Shown one piece after another: positions 10,989 to 15,339 of a stretch of DNA of 15,339 bases. Within the stretch, counting starts at the first letter, position 1. Each line of letters starts with the position of its first letter. The notes beneath the pieces are model-generated. The model made no database searches and was not told the origin of the DNA. It was given only the letters and a program-made list of their open reading frames with translations. Position numbers and translations under genes: made by a program. Origin of the DNA: Betaproteobacteria bacterium (GTDB lineage Bacteria; Pseudomonadota; Gammaproteobacteria; Burkholderiales; SG8-39); NCBI GenBank assembly GCA_012274205.1, contig JAAOZY010000213.1, forward strand, positions 1 to 15,339, written 5' to 3'.

Positions 10989-12938
10989 TCAAGCCCGCGT
11001 CACCACCGGCAACACATCCTTCTCCGCCTTGGGCATCGAATCGGCGCGCATTTCGTCCGCAGGCGGCTCCTCGGGCGGCTCGGTGGCGGTTTCGGTCGCG
11101 ACCACATTGGGCGCGAGGAAGCCGCCGGACTGGTGCCGCCACAGTTTTTCGTAGTGCCCCTGCAGCGCGAGCAGTTCGTCGTGCGAGCCCTGCTCGACGA
11201 TGCGGCCTGCGTCGAGCACGATCAGGCGGTCCATGCGCGCGATGGTGGACAGGCGGTGCGCGATCGCGATCACGGTCTTGCCTTCCATCAGGCCGAGGAG
11301 CTGTTCCTGGATCGCGAACTCGACTTCGCTGTCCAGCGCCGAAGTGGCTTCGTCGAGCACGAGGATGGGCGCGTCTTTCAGCACCACGCGCGCGATCGCG
11401 ACGCGCTGGCGCTGCCCGCCCGAGAGTTTGACGCCGCGCTCGCCCACGTGCGCGTCGTAGCCGTTGCGGCCCTTCCAGTCCTGCAGGCCGAGGATGAAGT
11501 CGTGCGCCTGCGCTTTCTGCGCCGCCGCCTGCACCTCGGCCATGGTCGCGCCCGGGCGGCCGTAGCGGATGTTGTCGGCGATGGATCGGTGCAGCAGCGA
11601 GGTGTCCTGCGTCACCATGCCGATCGCCGCGCGCAGGCTCTCCTGCGTTACGCCGCCGATGTCCTGGCCGTCGATGCGGATCGCGCCCTGCTCCAGTTCG
11701 TAGAAGCGCAACAGCAGGTTGACCAGCGTCGATTTTCCTGCGCCCGAGCGGCCGACCAGGCCGACGCGTTCGCCCGGGCGGATGGTGAACGTGAGATGGT
11801 CGAGCACCGGCTTCGCATCGCGCCGGCCATAGGTGAACAGCACGTCTTCGAAGGAAATCTCGCCGCGCGACACTTCGAGCTTTTTCGCGCCTGGCCGGTC
11901 GAGGCCGCTGTGCGGCACGGCGATGGTCTGCATGCCTTCCTGCACCACACCGATGTTCTCGAAGATGCCGGTCACTTCCCAGCTCACCCAGCCGGCGACG
12001 TTGGCGATCTGCCAGGCCAGGGGCAGGGCGGTCGCGACCACGCCCGCGCTGACCGTTCCCTGCGCCCACAGCCAGATGCCGACCGTTGCGGTGGCGGTCA
12101 GCAGCGCCGCATTCATCGCCGCCAGCCAGAACATGAAGCGCGAAATGAGCTGCATGTGATTGCCGATCGCGAGCTGGTGCCGGTCGATCGCCTCGCGCAC
12201 ATAGGCGTCCTCGTCGGAGAGCCGCGCGAACAGCTTCACCGTGAGGATGTTGGTGTAGCTGTCGACGATGCGCGCCATCACCAGCGAGCGCACCTCGGCG
12301 CTGGCTTTCGCGAGGTCGCGCATCTGCGGCACGAAATGGCGCAGGAACAGCACATAGCCCGCGAACCAGGCGAGCGTGGGCAGGCCCAGGCGCCAGTCCG
12401 CGTGCGCCATCAGCGCGAACGCGCTGATGCCGTAGACCGCGATGTACCAGACCGCGCGGATCGCCGACATCACGCTCTCGCGCAAGGCGTTCGCGGTCTG
12501 CATCACGCGGTTGGCGATGCGCCCGGCGAAGTCATTCTGGAAGAAGGGCAGGTTCTGGCGCAGCACGTGCCAATGGCTCTGCCAGCGGATCAGGCTGGTG
12601 GCGCCGGGGATCAGCGTGTTCTGGCGGATGGCGAAGTCGGCGAGCATCAGCAAGGGGCGCAGGATAAGAATCAGCAGCGCCATGCCGAGCAGAATCGGCA
12701 GGTTCTGCGCGATGGCGGCGTGGCGGTCCGTGGCCTGCATCAGCGTCACCAGCCGGCCGATGAACACCGGGATCACCGTATCGACCAGCGCCACTGCCAG
12801 ACTGGTCGCGAACATGGCCGCGTACCAGGTCCTGGTCTGGCGCACGAAATGCCAGTAGAACGCGATCAGGCCGGGAGGCGGCGCGCCCGCGCCGGTATTG
12901 GCCGTGCCATGTATGCGCGATTGAAGGTACTTGAACAT
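10989..12938 (-). CDS. MsbA/MDR-type ABC exporter, fused permease-ATPase
   Basis: A 649-residue half-transporter that would work as a homodimer in the inner membrane. The transmembrane domain (about 25-335) has hydrophobic segments near 38-60, 80-100, 160-178, 186-203 and 265-295, plus one near 300-320. The ATPase domain (360-600) shows Walker A GRSGAGKST (396-404), Q-loop VTQDTSLL (442-449), signature LSGGQR (505-510), Walker B ILVLDEATSALDS (525-537) and His561 in IAHRLST. An acidic, Pro-rich tail of about 45 residues (PPEEPPADE) is an unusual addition. I chose the first ATG, 12938, although an in-frame TTG lies at 12974. It follows the Rrf2 gene by 62 bases on the same strand, so that regulator probably controls it. 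The substrate (lipid, drug, peptide or metal complex) cannot be told. Confidence 0.92.
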   Translation of the reverse strand: MFKYLQSRIHGTANTGAGAPPPGLIAFYWHFVRQTRTWYAAMFATSLAVALVDTVIPVFIGRLVTLMQATDRHAAIAQNLPILLGMALLILILRPLLMLADFAIRQNTLIPGATSLIRWQSHWHVLRQNLPFFQNDFAGRIANRVMQTANALRESVMSAIRAVWYIAVYGISAFALMAHADWRLGLPTLAWFAGYVLFLRHFVPQMRDLAKASAEVRSLVMARIVDSYTNILTVKLFARLSDEDAYVREAIDRHQLAIGNHMQLISRFMFWLAAMNAALLTATATVGIWLWAQGTVSAGVVATALPLAWQIANVAGWVSWEVTGIFENIGVVQEGMQTIAVPHSGLDRPGAKKLEVSRGEISFEDVLFTYGRRDAKPVLDHLTFTIRPGERVGLVGRSGAGKSTLVNLLLRFYELEQGAIRIDGQDIGGVTQESLRAAIGMVTQDTSLLHRSIADNIRYGRPGATMAEVQAAAQKAQAHDFILGLQDWKGRNGYDAHVGERGVKLSGGQRQRVAIARVVLKDAPILVLDEATSALDSEVEFAIQEQLLGLMEGKTVIAIAHRLSTIARMDRLIVLDAGRIVEQGSHDELLALQGHYEKLWRHQSGGFLAPNVVATETATEPPEEPPADEMRADSMPKAEKDVLPVVTRA

Positions 12939-13000
12939 CAGGGCAACGGTACGCGCAAGTCCGCGGCCATGCAACGCGGACGGGCGGCGATGCGGGCGTT

Positions 13001-13444
13001 CTACGCGGGCGGCGCTGGTTTTTCGGCGGCGGCGCGGCGCTGGCGTTCGATCAGCTTGAGCATGGTGTCCACGCTGATCGAGCGGAAGGTGGCTTTGGCA
13101 ATCTCGTCCACTTCGGCCATCACCGCGCCCAGCGCGCGGCCGACCTCGCTCGAGCTGTCGAATTCGTCGCTCTCGCCGGTGCGCGTGCTGATGTCCTCGA
13201 ACAGCTCGATCACGTCCATCAGCGTCAGGCGCCTGGCGTTGCCGCTGAAGCGGTAGCCGCCGCCCACGCCGCGCGCCGACTCGACCAGGCCGGCACGCCC
13301 CAGTTCGCGCAGCACCTTGGCCAGGTGATGGGTGGAAGCGCCGTATTTCTCGGCAATCTCCGCCGCCGACAACTGCCTGCCCGGGTTGGCCGCGAATTCG
13401 AGCACGCTGTAGAGCGCGAGGCTGGTGCCCTTTTGCAGTTTCAT
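13001..13444 (-). CDS. Rrf2-family transcriptional regulator without cysteines
   Basis: 147 residues. A winged helix fills the N-terminal half: SLALYSVLEFAA, then QLSAAEIAEKYGASTHHLAKVL as the HTH, then GLVESARGVGGGYRFSG as the wing. A dimerisation helix follows (VIELFEDI and 100-135). Many Rrf2 proteins (IscR, NsrR, RsrR) hold an Fe-S cluster with three cysteines around residues 90-110; this one has no cysteine at all, so it should sense something other than Fe-S status. The ATG at 13444 has AAGGGGG 8 bases upstream. It lies between a GNAT gene (13-base gap) and an ABC exporter gene, so the three probably form one operon under its control. The last 15 residues are Ala/Pro-rich and likely disordered. 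Confidence 0.9.
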   Translation of the reverse strand: MKLQKGTSLALYSVLEFAANPGRQLSAAEIAEKYGASTHHLAKVLRELGRAGLVESARGVGGGYRFSGNARRLTLMDVIELFEDISTRTGESDEFDSSSEVGRALGAVMAEVDEIAKATFRSISVDTMLKLIERQRRAAAEKPAPPA

Positions 13445-13457
13445 GCAGGCGCCCCCT

Positions 13458-13931
13458 TCATTCGAGGTCCATTTCCAGCGGAATGAACGGGGCGGCCATC
13501 ATGCCCTGGCTGCGGAAAAACGACAGCACTAGGCTGTTGTCGCGCGCGAGCATGGTGCGCACCTTGTTGACCCCGGCATGACGAAAGCCCTCGCACACCG
13601 CCTCGAGCATGCGTCCGCCCACGCCGGCCAGCCTCGCGTCGGGGCGCACGCTCAGGCCGAAGACCCAGCCGCAGGGGGCGGATCCGAATTCCCAGTCGCG
13701 CACTTCGCCGATGATGAAGCCGTCGATGGTCTCGCCGGCCTCAGCGACCAGGAACAGGCGCTGGCGGGTGCGTCCGCCGCCGTAGCGGTGGAACAGTTCG
13801 TACCAATAGTCGGTCTTTTCCAGGCCGGTGACCTCGGTGTCGATGGCGATGACCTGGCCCAGGTCGGTCGCTTCCACCGGCCGCACCCGCAATTCCGGCG
13901 CGCGTGTAGACTGTGCCGTGGAGGTGCTCAT
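13458..13931 (-). CDS. GNAT-family N-acetyltransferase
   Basis: A 157-residue acetyl-CoA-dependent N-acyltransferase fold. Seen: LRVRPVEATDLGQVIAID (14-31) as strand 1 and helix 1, the strand pair LFLVAE / GFIIGEV (59-77), and motif A FGLSVRPDARLAGVGGRML (91-109) with the RxxGxG-type pyrophosphate loop. After it comes motif B with the late FFRSQGM segment (138-144). I chose the ATG at 13931 because it starts directly before the domain; the frame is open to 14138 but runs through the divergent promoter region. No good ribosome binding site is visible. It is the first gene of a probable operon with the Rrf2 regulator and the ABC exporter. The substrate is unknown; acetylation of the exported compound or of a protein are both possible. 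Confidence 0.88.
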   Translation of the reverse strand: MSTSTAQSTRAPELRVRPVEATDLGQVIAIDTEVTGLEKTDYWYELFHRYGGGRTRQRLFLVAEAGETIDGFIIGEVRDWEFGSAPCGWVFGLSVRPDARLAGVGGRMLEAVCEGFRHAGVNKVRTMLARDNSLVLSFFRSQGMMAAPFIPLEMDLE

Positions 13932-13976
13932 GCAAGGTGCGCGACGAACCAGCGGGCCGCCGTAAGGTCGAAAAGA

Positions 13977-13990
13977 ATGATCTGGATCAA
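13977..13990. promoter_or_regulatory. FNR/Crp-like palindrome in the divergent promoter region
   Basis: ATGAT-CTGG-ATCAA matches the FNR/ANR consensus TTGAT-N4-ATCAA at 9 of 10 half-site bases and includes the dyad TGATC-N2-GATCA. It is centred 46 bases upstream of the GNAT ATG. Relative to the TATAAT at 14018-14023 it would sit near -46 for the binding protein gene, close to but not at the -41.5 of a class II activator. It could serve either direction. Confidence 0.45.
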
Positions 13991-14017
13991 AAAGCGCATT
14001 TAAGTACGAGAATACCA

Positions 14018-14023
14018 TATAAT
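14018..14023 (+). promoter_or_regulatory. candidate -10 box of the binding protein gene
   Basis: A perfect TATAAT lies in an AT-rich patch 132 bases before the ATG at 14156. No good -35 hexamer lies 16-18 bases upstream (GCATTT is the best), which fits a promoter needing an activator, for example at the palindrome at 13977-13990. A 125-base leader would result. Confidence 0.4.
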
Positions 14024-14155
14024 CGAGTTTCAAGGCAGGTCCAGGCTTTTGCCCCGGTCTGCCGAACCATACGCGACCTGGCCGAAGGACATGCAGGCAA
14101 AAAGAGCCGGGCAGGAAAGCGGTTGCGCATCCAACCACATAGACGAGGAGGCATG

Positions 14156-15322
14156 ATGAAATTCACCCAATCGAGAAACAGCTTCAAGCTCGGCCTGGCC
14201 GCGACAGCGGCTGCGTTTGCCCTGGTTGCCGGACCTGCGCTCGCGCAGCAACCGATCAAGATCGGCGCATTCCTGTCGGTTACCGGCGGCGCCGCGTTCC
14301 TGGGCGATCCGGAGCAGAAAACCCTGGAACTCTATGTCGACAAGATCAACAAGGACGGCGGTGTGCTCGGCAGAAAGCTGCTGCTGGTGTCCTACGACTC
14401 GGCGGGCAATGCGGAAAAAGCGCGCACCTTTGTCAAACGCCTGATCGAAGAGGACAAGGTCGATGTGATCGTGGGTGGTTCGACCACGGGCGAGACCATG
14501 GCGGTGGTGCCGCTGGTCGAAGCTGCGCAGGTTCCGTTCATTTCCCTCGCGGGCGCGGTGGTGATCGTGGAGCCGGTGAAGAAGTGGGTGTTCAAGACCC
14601 CGCAGACTGACCGTATGGCCTGCGAAAAGATCTTCGTCGACATGAATGCGCGCAAGCTGTCCAAGATTGCGCTGATTTCCGGCAACGGCGGTTTCGACAA
14701 GTCGATGCGAGCCGAATGCCTGAAGGTGGCGGCGACGCATCACATCGAAGTGCTCGCGGATGAAACCTACGGCGCCGGCGATACCGATATGACGGCCCAG
14801 CTCACCAAGATCAAGAACGCGGCCGGGGTGCAGGCGGTGCTCAACGCCGGTTTCGGCCAGGGGCCGGCGATCGTCACCAAAAACTACCGCCAGGTCGGCA
14901 TCACGCTGCCCTTGTATCAGTCGCACGGCGTAGCCTCCAAGGAATTCATCAAACTCGCCGGTGTTGCGTCCGAAGGCGTGCGCCTGCCCGCCGGCGCCCT
15001 GCTGGTTGCCGATGGCCTGCCGGCAAGCGACCCGCAGCGCGCGGTTCTGGTCAGCTACAAGCACGACTATGAAGCGCAATACAAATCCGACGTGTCGACC
15101 TTCGGCGGCCACGCCTGGGACGGTCTGATGCTGGCGGTCAATGCGATGAAAAAGACCGGCAGCACCGACAAGGCCAAGGTGCGCGATGCGATCGAATCGA
15201 CGCGTGGATTCGTGGGCATCGACGGGATATTCAATATGTCCCCCACCGATCACATGGGCCTGAGCCTGGACGCATTCCGCATGCTCGAAATCAAGGGCGG
15301 CGACTGGACGCTGGTGAAGTAG
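14156..15322 (+). CDS. LIV-type ABC transporter periplasmic substrate-binding protein
   Basis: 388 residues, Peripla_BP_6 fold, the extracytoplasmic receptor of a HAAT-type importer. Seen: a signal peptide with a basic start (MKFTQSRNSFK), a hydrophobic core (LGLAATAAAFALVAG) and an AxA site before QQ at about residue 31. The mature domain then opens IKIGAFLSVTGGAAFLGD, with GGSTTGETMAVVPL (strand and ligand-loop region), ALISGNGGFDKSM and YGAGDTDMTAQLTKIKNA. The final third contains FGGHAWDGLMLAVNAM, typical of the family. Two ATGs (14153, 14156) follow AGGAGG (14146-14151); the second has 4 bases of spacing and the more usual MKF start. The ligand is not deducible; this group also binds aromatic acids. 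The livGF pair at the left end is too distant (12.5 kb) to be the same operon; partners probably lie downstream. Confidence 0.92.
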   Translation: MKFTQSRNSFKLGLAATAAAFALVAGPALAQQPIKIGAFLSVTGGAAFLGDPEQKTLELYVDKINKDGGVLGRKLLLVSYDSAGNAEKARTFVKRLIEEDKVDVIVGGSTTGETMAVVPLVEAAQVPFISLAGAVVIVEPVKKWVFKTPQTDRMACEKIFVDMNARKLSKIALISGNGGFDKSMRAECLKVAATHHIEVLADETYGAGDTDMTAQLTKIKNAAGVQAVLNAGFGQGPAIVTKNYRQVGITLPLYQSHGVASKEFIKLAGVASEGVRLPAGALLVADGLPASDPQRAVLVSYKHDYEAQYKSDVSTFGGHAWDGLMLAVNAMKKTGSTDKAKVRDAIESTRGFVGIDGIFNMSPTDHMGLSLDAFRMLEIKGGDWTLVK

Positions 15323-15339
15323 AAGCACTCTTCCGGCAA

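Noticed and set aside
11133..13256. 707-codon plus-strand open frame opposite the ABC exporter
   Set aside because: It mirrors the codon structure of the exporter and Rrf2 genes, which have clear domains. Its translation is His/Arg/Ala-rich with no motif, as expected for an antisense frame in GC-rich DNA.
14030..15328. 432-codon minus-strand frame opposite the binding protein gene
   Set aside because: Antisense shadow of a gene with a signal peptide and family motifs.

Overview
The window reads as chromosomal DNA of a GC-rich proteobacterium, most likely a betaproteobacterium. The reasons are the strong GC bias at third codon positions, LIV-type ABC transporter genes, FIST and Rrf2 genes, and conventional AGGAGG ribosome binding sites. 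The genus cannot be told from the sequence.

Layout. Positions 1-2125 (+) hold the end of a branched-chain amino acid/amide (HAAT) ABC operon: livG, livF and a RidA-fold protein. Convergent to these is a 29-residue basic peptide gene (2191-2280, -). Next come two tandem Crp/Fnr-type regulators (2501-4186, -), each 245 residues and about 63% identical by eye. Each has a GTAC-N6-GTAC box upstream. A second minus-strand cluster (4585-6985) encodes an 88-residue helical protein, a 230-residue Asp/Glu-type racemase and a FIST-domain sensor, with a 348-nt hairpin-rich gap before the FIST gene.

Positions about 7140-10946 form an accessory segment. It is visibly more AT-rich in its genes and packed with short, mostly unrecognised ORFs. 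I read it as an integron gene-cassette array without a visible integrase (a CALIN). Four or five attC-like sites (7230-7295, 7925-7990, 8640-8696, 9756-9842, 10261-10323) sit at the 3' ends of minus-strand genes. Three of them fold into hairpins whose unpaired base lies in the gene-proximal arm, as in known attC sites. The cassettes encode a HAD phosphatase, a DUF2026-like protein with a Cys/His/Asp triad, a protein with two zinc ribbons and an RxxxxH HEPN-like motif (a possible defence effector), a 92-residue unknown, and a 71-residue zinc-ribbon protein with a 35-residue ORF opposite it. A 22-codon stub of a methyltransferase remains at the left edge.

Positions 10989-13931 (-) hold a GNAT acetyltransferase, a cysteine-free Rrf2 regulator and an MsbA-type ABC exporter, probably one operon. 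Divergent from it is a LIV-type periplasmic binding protein (14156-15322, +). The shared upstream region carries an FNR-like palindrome and a TATAAT box. No rRNA, tRNA, CRISPR array, insertion sequence or transposase was seen.
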